The notes under the pieces: generated by a model
Database searches by the model: none
What the model was told of the DNA's origin: nothing
The model's input: only the letters and a program-made list of their open reading frames with translations
Origin: an uncultured Luteitalea sp.
GTDB lineage: Bacteria > Acidobacteriota > Vicinamibacteria > Vicinamibacterales > Vicinamibacteraceae
Reading direction: 5' to 3'
Length of the DNA: 64,000 nucleotides
Assembly: GCA_934541105.1 (NCBI GenBank)
Contig: CAKTDA010000006.1
Location: 1-64,000, forward strand
Shown: in pieces, positions 44,002-53,353 of the stretch
Layout: the number at the start of each line of letters is the position of its first letter
How positions within the stretch are numbered: position 1 is the stretch's first letter
Made by a program: the position numbers and the translations under genes

Positions 44002-45762
44002 TCAGGGCACCACGGTGACGCGTGTCGTGCGAACGGGACTGCCGGCGACATGCGCGGCGCGATCGGTCGAGACCCAGATGCGCGTCGCGACAGGGCGCCC
44101 GATCTCCGCCCGCGGCGGCCAGTCCAGGGCCGCAAGCGCCATTGTGCCGAGCCGCTCTTGAAAGGCATCGGCCTCGGCGGTGTCGAGGACGAACACGAGC
44201 GGCCTGCCTTGGGCGGTTGCCCAGGCGGCAACGCGGGCAAAGCCGGGCTCGTCGAGGAGGTCGGCACGCAGCAGCGCCCGACCGCTGTAGTACGGCGCCG
44301 ACGTGCTGTGCTGCGCGGCCACGATCACGGCGTCGCCCGGAACGTCGGCTCGCAGGAAGCGGCCGGCCGCCTCGTACCGGTACTCACGCGCGCGCAGGTC
44401 GAACACGCCGAGCGCCTTCGCGTGCTGAAGGTTCGCGGCCACGAGCACGAGCGTGCAGGCGGCCACGAGTGGAAAGCGCCAGATGGCAGGCCATGCCACG
44501 GCTCCCCGCTCGATCGCGATCGCGGCACCGATGGGCGCAATCGCGAGGGCGACGAGCACGAAACGGAGGTAGGTCCACGAGTCGAATGGGACATACACGA
44601 GGTAACAGGCAATCGTGAAACCCACGGCCAGCAACAGCGGCCTGACACCTGGCCGATGGATCGCGCCAATCGCCAGGCCGGCAAGGCCGGCGATCAGCAC
44701 GGCGGCAGACGGCAGGCTCACCGCTTCGTGCAGCCAGGCGGCGTAGAGCCGCAGGTTGGGTCCGACGTGCGCCGTGGAGAAGAGTTCGCCGGCGCGTCCG
44801 TAGCCCGACTGCAGCGGCGATCCGTAGAGCGCCCATTGCACCGAGGCGACGACCGCGAGGGCCGCGCCGGCAGATGCGGCAATGACCATGACGCGGGTAC
44901 CGCGATGCCGCGCGGTGGTTGTGAGTGCGTGCGCCTGCCAGCAGACCGCTGCGGCGAGCGGGGCAAGGTTCGGCCGGATGAGGATGGCGACGAAGGTGGC
45001 AATCGCACTGCCGGTGGCGGCAGCCACACCGGCCCGCGGTGCAAGCGCCAGTGCCAGCAGCCACGCCGCGAGCGCCGGCACGTCCGACATCGGCTGCAGG
45101 GCCTGGAAGAGGAACGGAGGCAGCGAGGCGAGCACGACCGTCACCAGCGCGGCACTTGCGGGATGCAGGTACGCGCGGGCAAGCAGCCAGATGCCGAGCA
45201 GCGCACCAAGCGCGGCGAGGAGCGGCACGCCGCGAATGGCCGCCGGCTCACCGCCGACTCCCAGGACAGCGGCCTGTATCCACGGCAAGCCGGGCGGATA
45301 GCTCGGCACGATGGCCGTGCCCGACGGATCGGGACGAAAGCCAAGGCCCGCCTGCCGCGCCACGGCATCCGGCAGGTCGGCAATCGCGAGCGGCGCGGGC
45401 GTACGCACGTCTCCGCGGAGCCACCGGTCCGCCTGCGCGAGGTAGCCGGCCGAGTCCGCGCCGCCAACGCTCACGGCCCCGTTCGCGAGGAGTGCGCAGG
45501 CAACGATCGCCATCGCCAGCACGGCGGTGGCCACGTAGGGTGCAGGCGAGGATGCGAGGACGTCGAGCAGGGCGCGCGGTCCGGTCAGCCACGCGGCGAG
45601 GGCAAGGAGGCACGCGGCCGAGACGATGAGTCGTGACGGCCCGGAGATGGAGAGGTCGATGGTGTCGATCGCGACGGGACCGACAGCCGCAACGAGGGTG
45701 GCGACGACAAGGCAGCCCCACGCGCCAATCGCAAGGGCGAGGGCCGCGTTGCGCGTCGTCAC
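44002..45762 (-). CDS. Integral-membrane glycosyltransferase-like protein (ArnT/PMT type)
   Basis: 586-aa protein with about 11-12 hydrophobic helices, followed by a ~150-residue soluble C-terminal domain. The order matches GT-C enzymes that use polyprenyl-phosphate sugars: a first extracytoplasmic loop with acidic residues (GGADSAGYLAQADRWLRGD), then a helix-rich core, then a periplasmic domain (FLRADVPGDAVIVAAQHSTS, YYSGRALLRADLLDEPGF). No family-specific motif allows a substrate to be named. Its stop is about 70 nt from the SpoVG-like gene's stop, and it starts 13 nt after the radical SAM gene, so it is probably in the same transcript. Confidence 0.75.
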   Translation of the reverse strand: MTTRNAALALAIGAWGCLVVATLVAAVGPVAIDTIDLSISGPSRLIVSAACLLALAAWLTGPRALLDVLASSPAPYVATAVLAMAIVACALLANGAVSVGGADSAGYLAQADRWLRGDVRTPAPLAIADLPDAVARQAGLGFRPDPSGTAIVPSYPPGLPWIQAAVLGVGGEPAAIRGVPLLAALGALLGIWLLARAYLHPASAALVTVVLASLPPFLFQALQPMSDVPALAAWLLALALAPRAGVAAATGSAIATFVAILIRPNLAPLAAAVCWQAHALTTTARHRGTRVMVIAASAGAALAVVASVQWALYGSPLQSGYGRAGELFSTAHVGPNLRLYAAWLHEAVSLPSAAVLIAGLAGLAIGAIHRPGVRPLLLAVGFTIACYLVYVPFDSWTYLRFVLVALAIAPIGAAIAIERGAVAWPAIWRFPLVAACTLVLVAANLQHAKALGVFDLRAREYRYEAAGRFLRADVPGDAVIVAAQHSTSAPYYSGRALLRADLLDEPGFARVAAWATAQGRPLVFVLDTAEADAFQERLGTMALAALDWPPRAEIGRPVATRIWVSTDRAAHVAGSPVRTTRVTVVP

Positions 45763-45775
45763 GGCTCGTCGGCGA

Positions 45776-47524
45776 TCAGGAGACGACGGGCAGCAGGCGG
45801 CCGTTCTGCTGTTCCCGCTTTGGCGGCAGCGTCCATTCGGCGCGCATGGCCTTGTCGAACTCGTCGCGGAAGAACGACTGCTTCATGCCGCCGTCGATCA
45901 CGTCCCACGGCAGGAACGTGTCATGGCTGCGGTCGCGGAAGATGTAGAAGCCGGCGTCCACGCCCGCCGTGTCCACCGCCTCGCGCCAGTTGCCGCCGTT
46001 GCGCTCGACCGCGGCAATCACCGGCGCCACGCGGCGATCGCCGAGCGACATCAGCGCCTGGTAGTACGAATGCCGCTCCGACTTCACCGTGAAGTACACG
46101 TTGTCGAGGTCGGCCACCAGCTTCTTCAGGCGCTTCGCCTTGCGATCGGTGATGGCCGGGTCCTCCATCGGCAGCCACTGATACGCCGTGCCGGGCTTCG
46201 GAATCAGCGGGTTCACGCTGGCGACGATGCGGCCGATGCGGCCGCGGGTGCGGCCGTGGTGCAGCATGATGTCGCGCAGTTGCGCGGTCAGGTCGCGCAG
46301 CGCCACGAGATCGTCGTCTGTCTCGGTCGGCAGGCCGATCATGAAGTAGAGCTTCAGGTTCTCGACGCCGTTGGCAAACAGCAGGTTCGCCTTGTCGAGG
46401 ATCTCCTCGTTCGTGAAGGTCTTGTTGATCACCCGGCGCAGGCGATCGGACCCGGCCTCAGGCGCGATGGTCACGCCGCGCTCGCCGGTGCCGACGAGGC
46501 GCTGCACGATGCGCTCGGTGAGGTCGTCGAGGCGCAGCGACGCCGGGCTGATGGAGTAGCCCATGCCGGCCAGCCCGTCGAGGAGTCTGTCGATCTCGGG
46601 ATGGTCGCAGAGTGCAATCGACACGAGCCCGGCCCGGGTGGCGTGCGGCCGCGCGGCGCCGGCCAACGACAGGATGCGGTCGGCGTCGAAGGCGCGCACC
46701 GGCAGATAGTTGTACCCGGCCCAGCAGAAGCGGCACAGGTTGGCGCACCCGCGCACGACCTCGACGAGGAAACGCGACCCGAACTCGGTGTCGGGGGTGA
46801 AGATCTGCGTGTGGGGCGGGTCGAGCAGCTCGGTGGTCCTGACCGCGGCCTTCTTCACGGGGGCGACGGCACCGCGGGCGGCATCGCCGCGCATGCCGGT
46901 CAGCGTGCCGTCCGCCGCATACTCGGGCGTCCAGGCCGACGGGATGTAGAAGCCGCGTTCCCCTGCAAGGGACTGCAGGAGCGTCTCGCGCCCGGTTGCC
47001 TCGCGGATGCGCTGCATGAGCGTCGGGACGAGCACCTCGCCTTCCCCGGCGGCAATGACGTCGGCAAACAGCGCCAGCGGCTCGGGGTTCACGAACGTCA
47101 CGGCCCCGCCAATCACGACGAGCGGGTCGCGGCCCGCTTGTCGATCGGCTGCCTCGACGGGCATCCCGGCGAGCTGGAGCAGCGTCAGGACGTTCGGATA
47201 GTCCCACTCGAACGAGACCGAGAACGCGAAGACGTCGAAGTCGCGCACCGGCGTCTGCGACTCGATGGTCACGAGCCGGTGGCCGGAGGCCCGCATCGCA
47301 AGCAGTTCCTGGCGTGGCGGCAGGAACACCCGCTCGCACACCACATCGTCCATCTCGTTGAAGAGGCGATAGATGGTCTGCAAGCCGAGGTTCGACATCC
47401 CGATGTTGTAGGTGTTCGGGAAGGAGAGCGCCACGCGCAGCCGCTGGCCGTGCGGCTTGTGGATGACGCCGACTTCGCGGGCCAGCGTGGCCCGGGCTCG
47501 ATCGCGGAGGTCCTGCGCTTTCAT
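45776..47524 (-). CDS. B12-binding-domain radical SAM protein (TIGR03960-like)
   Basis: 582-aa protein. The N-terminal part (VALSFPNTYNIGMSNLGLQTIY, FAFSVSFEWDYPNVLTLLQLA, VVIGGAVTFVNPEPLALF) is a cobalamin-binding-like Rossmann fold. The radical SAM centre is CANLCRFCWAG near 259-268, followed by ITIAPEAGSDRLRRVINKT-type strands. This family is widespread but of unknown function and often accompanies rRNA- or cell-wall-related genes. No DUF2344 partner gene is adjacent. ATG at 47524. Confidence 0.88.
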   Translation of the reverse strand: MKAQDLRDRARATLAREVGVIHKPHGQRLRVALSFPNTYNIGMSNLGLQTIYRLFNEMDDVVCERVFLPPRQELLAMRASGHRLVTIESQTPVRDFDVFAFSVSFEWDYPNVLTLLQLAGMPVEAADRQAGRDPLVVIGGAVTFVNPEPLALFADVIAAGEGEVLVPTLMQRIREATGRETLLQSLAGERGFYIPSAWTPEYAADGTLTGMRGDAARGAVAPVKKAAVRTTELLDPPHTQIFTPDTEFGSRFLVEVVRGCANLCRFCWAGYNYLPVRAFDADRILSLAGAARPHATRAGLVSIALCDHPEIDRLLDGLAGMGYSISPASLRLDDLTERIVQRLVGTGERGVTIAPEAGSDRLRRVINKTFTNEEILDKANLLFANGVENLKLYFMIGLPTETDDDLVALRDLTAQLRDIMLHHGRTRGRIGRIVASVNPLIPKPGTAYQWLPMEDPAITDRKAKRLKKLVADLDNVYFTVKSERHSYYQALMSLGDRRVAPVIAAVERNGGNWREAVDTAGVDAGFYIFRDRSHDTFLPWDVIDGGMKQSFFRDEFDKAMRAEWTLPPKREQQNGRLLPVVS

Positions 47525-47635
47525 GAGGAGGTGGCGCGCATGCGGCCCGGCCGCTGCGCCATGGTGAACCTTTCGACTGTAGCATGCCGGCCTGGAGCCA
47601 GCCGGACTTCACGAGGCGCGACGTAGAATCGCGGG

Positions 47636-48955
47636 ATGCTGCGTCGCCTCGCCGCCTGCCTTGTTCTCGTGGCGTCCGCCGCATCGCCTGGCCTTGTCGC
47701 GACGACCACCCGGGCGGACGAGGCCGTCCAGCGCGGCTGGGCCGAGTACTACGACGAGGCGCTCGATGCCCTCACCGAGGGCGACGCGCCACGTGCAGTG
47801 GCTGCCGCGGAGCGCGCCACGCGCCTCGCCCCCCCGAACCATCCCTTCGTCCTGTATGCGCGGATGCGTGCATACGTGATGGCTTCGCGTCACGCCGAGG
47901 CCTTCGACGCGCTCGGCCTGCTGGTCGAGAAGGGGATTGCCGCCGACGTGCTCGTGTCGCCGTCCTTCGAGGCGCTCCGCGATCATCATCGCTGGCCGGA
48001 CTGGCAGCCGCGGCTGCAGGAGCTCGTCGCACCCGCCTCGCGCAGCGTCGTGGCCTTCCGCCTGAACGAGCCCGACTTCATCCCCGCGGCCATGACCTAC
48101 GACCGCGGCTCGCGGCGGTTCCTCGTCGGCAGCCTGCACAAGCGCAAGGTCGTCGTGGTGGACGAGCTCTCGGGGCGCACGGAAGACTACGCGACCTCGC
48201 GCGAAGCCGCGTTCCTGGCGGTGCGTGGACTCGAGGCCGACAACACGCGCGGCGCACTCTACGTGCTCAGCGCGGGCGGTCCTCAGATGCAGGGATACTC
48301 GCCGGCCGACGATGGGCAGTCGTTCCTGCACAGGCTGCAGTTGTCGTCAGGACGCCAGGTCACCAGGCTCGCCCCGCCTGCGGCGAGTGCCGGACACGGG
48401 CTCGATTCCCTGGTGCAGGCCGCCGACGGCTCGCTCTACATGACCGACAGCCGCGATGGCATCGTCTACAGGTGGCGGCCCGGCACGAAGACGCTCGACC
48501 GATTCGTCACGATCGGCGCACACGTGCGCCCGCGGGGTCTCACGTGGAGCGGTGATCGCCGCGCCCTCTACGTCGCCCACCTCGAAGGGCTCTCGCGCAT
48601 CGACATGCGCACGCGCGAGGTCGTGCCGGTCGGACATGCGTCGTCGGTCACGCTCGTCGGCATCGACGGCCTCGACACGCATGGAGACGATCTGGTTGCC
48701 GTGCAGAACGGGTTGCCGGGCCTGTCGCGCGTCGTTCGACTCCGCCTGACGCCGGACGGCCTCAACGTGCGCGCGCTCGACGTGCTCGACGCCAACCTGC
48801 CCGATCACGACATGCCGACGTCTGGCGTCGTCGTGTCGGACGGGTACTACTACATCGCGAACAGCCAGCAGCGCCGGTTCACCGCGCCCGGCGTTCCGGG
48901 GCCGCCCGACGTGCTGCAGAAGCCCGTCATCCGCCGCATCAACATGGCGCGGTAG
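47636..48955 (+). CDS. Exported SMP-30/beta-propeller protein with N-terminal TPR-like helices
   Basis: 439-aa protein with a signal peptide (LRRLAACLVLVASAASPGLVA). Residues ~30-130 are TPR-like helices (YYDEALDALTEGDAPRAVAA, AYVMASRHAEAFDALGLLVE). Residues ~150-435 form a propeller with repeated strands (RRFLVGSLHKRKVVVVDELS, GSLYMTDSRDGIVYRWRPG, RALYVAHLEGLSRIDMRT) like SMP-30/gluconolactonase relatives. No calcium or catalytic residues could be assigned with confidence. Divergent from the radical SAM gene. Confidence 0.8.
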   Translation: MLRRLAACLVLVASAASPGLVATTTRADEAVQRGWAEYYDEALDALTEGDAPRAVAAAERATRLAPPNHPFVLYARMRAYVMASRHAEAFDALGLLVEKGIAADVLVSPSFEALRDHHRWPDWQPRLQELVAPASRSVVAFRLNEPDFIPAAMTYDRGSRRFLVGSLHKRKVVVVDELSGRTEDYATSREAAFLAVRGLEADNTRGALYVLSAGGPQMQGYSPADDGQSFLHRLQLSSGRQVTRLAPPAASAGHGLDSLVQAADGSLYMTDSRDGIVYRWRPGTKTLDRFVTIGAHVRPRGLTWSGDRRALYVAHLEGLSRIDMRTREVVPVGHASSVTLVGIDGLDTHGDDLVAVQNGLPGLSRVVRLRLTPDGLNVRALDVLDANLPDHDMPTSGVVVSDGYYYIANSQQRRFTAPGVPGPPDVLQKPVIRRINMAR

Positions 48956-48995
48956 GGCACGTTCCCCGAACGCGCCCTGTGATCTGCATCGGCGA

Positions 48996-49015
48996 CTGCC
49001 GGACAAGCCCGGCAG
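48996..49015 (+). terminator. Hairpin between convergent genes
   Basis: Perfect 7-bp stem CTGCCGG/CCGGCAG with loop ACAAGC, 41 nt after the propeller stop and 63 nt before the pilin gene stop on the other strand. No T run; possible bidirectional terminator. Confidence 0.4.
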
Positions 49016-49029
49016 CTGCACCTCTGGCG

Positions 49030-49059
49030 TTCGTGAAGCGTCGATCCGAAGATCGACGC
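49030..49059 (+). repeat. REP-like element, single copy
   Basis: TTCGTGAA followed by a perfect 9-bp inverted repeat GCGTCGATC (49038-49046) / GATCGACGC (49051-49059) around CGAA. Third locus of the family also seen at 6251-6333 and 30939-30968, here between convergent genes. Confidence 0.65.
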
Positions 49060-49077
49060 CTGCGGACAGCTGACGCT

Positions 49078-51597
49078 CTATTGCGTCGGGCGGAGGAGCT
49101 GCCTGAACGTCAGCGTGTTGACGTCGCGGAACATCGGGGTCCGCGGCGGCAGCAGCGTCGGGTCGAGGAACTCCTCGTCGAAGAAGACGCTTCGGCCCGG
49201 GGGGCTGTAGACACTGCCGCCGCAGCACTTCCACGAGGCCACGGCCTGGCGGCTCGTGTAGAGGCTCACCATCGAGCCGGTGTAGTTGAACGTCGCCGAG
49301 CCCCAGTTCTCGAGGAACCGCATGAAGTTGTGGGCGCCGCCATCGGACCCGAAGTTCACCGGGTCGCCCGCGTTGTTGTTGGGGAACGGGAAGTTGATGC
49401 CCTTGCCCGAGATCACGCCCATCCGGTACCACGTCGTCTGCGCCGAGCGTCCGTTGACGTTGTGCGGGTTGACGAAGGAGTTGGCGTCGTTCCAGTTGCG
49501 GGAGAGCAACGTCACGGCGTCGGCGATGATCGCCGCCGACCGGTGGTTGGATCCGGAGAATCCGTTCGAGCTGCACGACTGGGTCGGCGATCCGCAGGCG
49601 TTGTAGTTGCCCTGGACGTACACCGGGTTCTCGGACGCGACCGTCAAACCCTGAGGGCCGTTCGACGGCAACTGGTTGAGGCCGCCGTTCACGAGCTTCA
49701 GCGCGCGGCGGAAGAAGATCGCGCGGTTCGCGCGGGCAACGCCCCGATTGACGCGGCTGCCCCACACGTTGACACCGGCGTTGAGCGGGCTGCCCGAGCC
49801 CCAGGTGCCGCCGCCCGACGGCGCCACGACCGTGTGCGCAATGCGGGGGATGTTCCCGTAGGTCTCGAGCGCGAGGTTGCCATTCATGTCCTCGCCGACG
49901 TTCAGCACGCCGTTGGGCGTGCTGACCGAATCGGCGTTCACGAAGTCCTCCCAGCCGTACTCGCCGGTCTCGGCCCCGCTGTTGTCCTTGTTCGTCCGGC
50001 GGTCCGAGAAGTAGACGACATAGCCCGTCTCGTTCATCGTCCCCGCGCCGGAACCCGGGATCGTGCCCTCGATCCACTTCTTGAAGTTGTGGACGTCGAA
50101 CTCGACGTAGTGGATCAGGCCGCCGAGGTACATCTCGTTCTGCGACGTGGACTCGTTGTCGCGGCGAAGGCCTTCGCGCCCGTCGTAGAGCGTGTTCGGC
50201 CAGAAGTCGGTGCGCGGAGACGCCGCGCTACCGCACCCGGCGCCTTCCTTCACGCGCTGGATCCGGACGATGGCGTCCGCGTGCAGGTCACTGCACGACG
50301 CCCACAGGTTCCTGCCCGAGATGCCCAGTGCCAGGATTTCGTTGGTGACGTCGGTCCAGTTGCCGGCGGTGTCCTGCTTGTTGATCAGGATGACGCCGCC
50401 CGTGAGGGCCGTGCCGGCCGCCGACCTGTAGCCCTGCGACGCGCTGCCGTTGGACCCGGCGAGCGGATAGCTGCCCGCCGCGGCCGGAAGGCTTGCGCCC
50501 TCGAGCGAGACCGGCGTGCCGACGGTGTCGGGCAGCGCGGTGATCTCCGCGGCGGTGTCGGAGAGCAGGATGCGCAGCGACGCGAGGTTGTAGAAGCGCT
50601 GGGGCCGCAGCGTCGGTGGGTCGGGCGACCCTGCGACGGGTCGCCTGATGATGTCGATGGGTTCGGCACCATCGGAGACGAGCGGCAGTTCGAGCGCCCG
50701 CGCGCCGGTGAGGCCCGTGCGGATGTAGCTGTTGTAGTTGGACGTGCCGAGCGAGAGCGACGTCCAGTTCGGGTTGGCGGCCGATCCGATGTTGCCGACG
50801 AGGCTGCCGTCATTGGCGCCGAGGTACCGGCACGACGACGCGCTGAACGCCGCCGGGGGCGCCTTGCAGCCCGCGGCCCTGGCCATGCGGACCGACCCCG
50901 TGTAGGTGGACGCCGATCGACCATTCGAGAAGTGGGTGCGGACGATCTCGTTTACGGCGCTCACGCGGTCGGCAAGCGTCAGCGTCGCGCCCGACGCCGC
51001 CGCAATGAAGATGCTCCGGTTGCTGTGGACCCGCCCGCCGAACGCGAACTCGTCGCCGGCGTGGAACGAGAGGTCGTTCTCCGAGAAGATGCCGAACTGG
51101 AAGACGGGGACGCCGACGGTCTGCATCGTGCGGCGCATGCGGACCTCACCGCTGCCGAGCGACCGCGCGGTCACGGTGATCTCGTACGGCGTCACGAGCC
51201 CGACGAGGCCCTGGAACGGCCCCGAGGGCACCTGCTTGGTCTCGGTGGGCTGCGCGACGATGCGATAGCCCGAGCCGACCGCCTGCCCGGGGGCGGTGAA
51301 CGTGAAGCCGTCGATCACCGGCGGATCGTCCTCGAGCGTGTCGAGCAGCGCCTGGCTGGGGCTGTAGTTGCCGCCGAGGAACACGTCGCCGAGATCGGAC
51401 GTGAGCTTCTCGAGCCCCGCGTGTGCCGCGGCATATGCCTGCGTCTGGTCGCGGTTCAGGCCGCCCATCTGCTGGTCGGCGATCACGATGGTCACGAACC
51501 CGGCGAGCACCGCCGAGATCAGCGCCATGACGAGGATCGTCGAGATCAGCGCGGCTCCGCGCTCCCCACCATTCGGGTCCTTGTGCATCGTCTTCAT
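49078..51597 (-). CDS. Giant PilX-like minor pilin
   Basis: 839-aa protein starting MKTMHKDPNGGERG, then a pilin-like hydrophobic helix (AALISTILVMALISAVLAGF) after the Gly that peptidase PilD would cleave. As in other PilX proteins there is no Glu5. The rest (~800 residues) is exported, with repeated Asn/Ser/Gly-rich segments (GNIGSAANPNWTSLSLGTSN, NNNAGDPVNFGSDGGAHNF) and several Cys. Usual PilX proteins are ~200 aa. ATG at 51597 overlaps the PilW stop (ATGA). No PilY1 gene is adjacent. Confidence 0.82.
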   Translation of the reverse strand: MKTMHKDPNGGERGAALISTILVMALISAVLAGFVTIVIADQQMGGLNRDQTQAYAAAHAGLEKLTSDLGDVFLGGNYSPSQALLDTLEDDPPVIDGFTFTAPGQAVGSGYRIVAQPTETKQVPSGPFQGLVGLVTPYEITVTARSLGSGEVRMRRTMQTVGVPVFQFGIFSENDLSFHAGDEFAFGGRVHSNRSIFIAAASGATLTLADRVSAVNEIVRTHFSNGRSASTYTGSVRMARAAGCKAPPAAFSASSCRYLGANDGSLVGNIGSAANPNWTSLSLGTSNYNSYIRTGLTGARALELPLVSDGAEPIDIIRRPVAGSPDPPTLRPQRFYNLASLRILLSDTAAEITALPDTVGTPVSLEGASLPAAAGSYPLAGSNGSASQGYRSAAGTALTGGVILINKQDTAGNWTDVTNEILALGISGRNLWASCSDLHADAIVRIQRVKEGAGCGSAASPRTDFWPNTLYDGREGLRRDNESTSQNEMYLGGLIHYVEFDVHNFKKWIEGTIPGSGAGTMNETGYVVYFSDRRTNKDNSGAETGEYGWEDFVNADSVSTPNGVLNVGEDMNGNLALETYGNIPRIAHTVVAPSGGGTWGSGSPLNAGVNVWGSRVNRGVARANRAIFFRRALKLVNGGLNQLPSNGPQGLTVASENPVYVQGNYNACGSPTQSCSSNGFSGSNHRSAAIIADAVTLLSRNWNDANSFVNPHNVNGRSAQTTWYRMGVISGKGINFPFPNNNAGDPVNFGSDGGAHNFMRFLENWGSATFNYTGSMVSLYTSRQAVASWKCCGGSVYSPPGRSVFFDEEFLDPTLLPPRTPMFRDVNTLTFRQLLRPTQ

Positions 51598-52721
51598 GAG
51601 TAGCGATCCACGAGAGCCAGCGCGCGCAGGCTGACCTGGCTCGAGAGACTGTTGCGGATGAACAGGCCGGTCTGGGGATGCGGTCGCGTCGAGCGCCCGG
51701 TGAGCACCACGTTGACCTTGCGCGCCTGGTTCGGCGAGCAGGGCAGCGGCGCGCAATCGCCGGTGCCTGCGAGATCGGCGGCGTCGAGCGCCACACCCGT
51801 GGGATTGCTCGCGTCGTCGATGAGGTCGAACGTGAACGTGAGGCGGTCCGTTGCGAAAGCCACGGCGGTCGCCGGGCGCGCGTTGATGCGCCGCATGAGC
51901 CGCAGCCGGTCGACGTCCGGATCGATGTAGTACGTGACCATCCGGATGCGCGTGGCCACCGAAGGCACGACGGCCTGGCACCCCGTGAAGACCACCTGAC
52001 ACTTGGCGACTTCCGGCGCGAGGCTCACGTAGTTCGCAAGCGTGCCGGGGATCGCCGCGCCAGGCTGGTTCAGGTCGAACGGATCGTCGGCCGCGAAGTG
52101 GACCGTGTTGTCGACGACGGCGGTGACGTACTTCAGCGTGCTCAGCGACAGTTTCGTGAGCATGATCAGATCGCCGACCTCGATGTTGTCGCGCTCCTGG
52201 TCCGGCGAGTCGCTGATGTCGAGTGCCGGCACGACGGTCATCGAGGTGTTGGTGACCTGCGTGAGCTGGATGCCCTCGAAGGCGCTGTCGGCCGCCAGCA
52301 GCGTGATCATGTCGGTGGGCGCGCCGTCCACGTCGGGGCCGAGCTCGGGGCCCGAGGTCACAGCCGGCAGTGCGACGAGATCGGCATCGAACACGTCGAT
52401 GATGTCGTCGGGGTCGGCGGGCGAATCCTGCGGGCCTGGGCGCCGCACTGGCGCCGCGCCGGCTCCCGACGGGATGCCGACGACACGCCCTGTCGGCAGG
52501 CCCTGGCCGGCCTGCAGCAGGTCGCGGACGAGGAGGTCCATGGCGACGCGCAGGTTGTTGTTGGTCTGCGTGGACAGCTTGACGGTGTCGTTGGCGCGCG
52601 ACGCGTCCACGAGCACCGTGAAGACGCCGGCCATGACGATGCTCATCACCCCCATGCTGACGACGAGTTCCACGAGCGAGAACCCGCTTGCCCCGGGCCG
52701 TGCGTGACGACTGGTAGTCAT
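51594..52721 (-). CDS. PilW-like minor pilin
   Basis: 375-aa type IV pilus minor pilin. Prepilin signal GASG then FSLVELVVSMGVMSIVMAG: cleavage at Gly-Phe, Glu at position 5. The soluble part contains the CQVVFTGCQAVV and GDCAPLPCSPNQARK Cys pairs. It would prime pilus assembly in a complex with PilV and GspH. Two nucleotides separate it from the PilV stop, and it overlaps PilX. Confidence 0.87.
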   Translation of the reverse strand: MTTSRHARPGASGFSLVELVVSMGVMSIVMAGVFTVLVDASRANDTVKLSTQTNNNLRVAMDLLVRDLLQAGQGLPTGRVVGIPSGAGAAPVRRPGPQDSPADPDDIIDVFDADLVALPAVTSGPELGPDVDGAPTDMITLLAADSAFEGIQLTQVTNTSMTVVPALDISDSPDQERDNIEVGDLIMLTKLSLSTLKYVTAVVDNTVHFAADDPFDLNQPGAAIPGTLANYVSLAPEVAKCQVVFTGCQAVVPSVATRIRMVTYYIDPDVDRLRLMRRINARPATAVAFATDRLTFTFDLIDDASNPTGVALDAADLAGTGDCAPLPCSPNQARKVNVVLTGRSTRPHPQTGLFIRNSLSSQVSLRALALVDRYS

Positions 52722-52723
52722 GA

Positions 52724-53353
52724 TCAGGAGTAGTTGGAGATGAAGGTGGTCAGGCGGTACGTGCGCGTGATGCTGCCGACCTGGTAGCGCACGCTCACGC
52801 GGACTTCGCGCAGGGAGTTCGATCGATCGCAGATCCAGATCTCGCGCCAGTACTGGGACAGCGGCTCCTCGCGGTCGTCCGCGGTGCCGATGATGCCGTC
52901 CGCGCCCGGGTGCGCGATCACTTCCACGTCGTCATCGTCTGCGGTGTTCACGAGGCCGTCCGTGCCGGGCAGTCGCAGCCCGCCGGCCTGCTCGCCGTCG
53001 ATGAACACGCCGACCGTCGTGCTGTTCCAGCCGTCCGGCAGCGGAACACCCGGGCAGAGGCGTGGCGCAGCCGCGTTACGGATCTGGTTCCACGTGAGCT
53101 GCCGCGTGTCGCGCGCCGTATGGACGCTCTCGACGGCCTCGCGCGCCTTCTCGCGGGCGATCAGGTTTGCCGACGACGTCGAGACGTGCGCCATCCCGAG
53201 GGTGAACGCCTGCGCCAGGCCGAGAAGGGCGCCGGTGAGGAGCAGCATCGAGACGAGGACCTCGAGGATGCTGAAGCCGCGCTCGCCGGCCCGCGCGTCC
53301 GGGGCGCCGGTGTCCGCGGCCCGGAAGCACTCGCGCGCCGTCACTCGAACCAT
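52724..53353 (-). CDS. PilV-like minor pilin
   Basis: 209-aa minor pilin. Prepilin motif AGERG then FSILEVLVSMLLLTGALLGL, with Glu5. The ATG at 53353 (MVRVTARECFRAADTG) is in the right frame; the longer open frame starts inside the neighbouring gene. Start lies 13 nt inside the GspH stop, so translation is coupled. Confidence 0.85.
   Translation of the reverse strand: MVRVTARECFRAADTGAPDARAGERGFSILEVLVSMLLLTGALLGLAQAFTLGMAHVSTSSANLIAREKAREAVESVHTARDTRQLTWNQIRNAAAPRLCPGVPLPDGWNSTTVGVFIDGEQAGGLRLPGTDGLVNTADDDDVEVIAHPGADGIIGTADDREEPLSQYWREIWICDRSNSLREVRVSVRYQVGSITRTYRLTTFISNYS

Noticed and set aside
48979..51603. 874-aa plus-strand frame opposite the PilX-like gene
   Set aside because: No domain and biased residues; the minus strand has a prepilin signal and overlaps a pilin operon.
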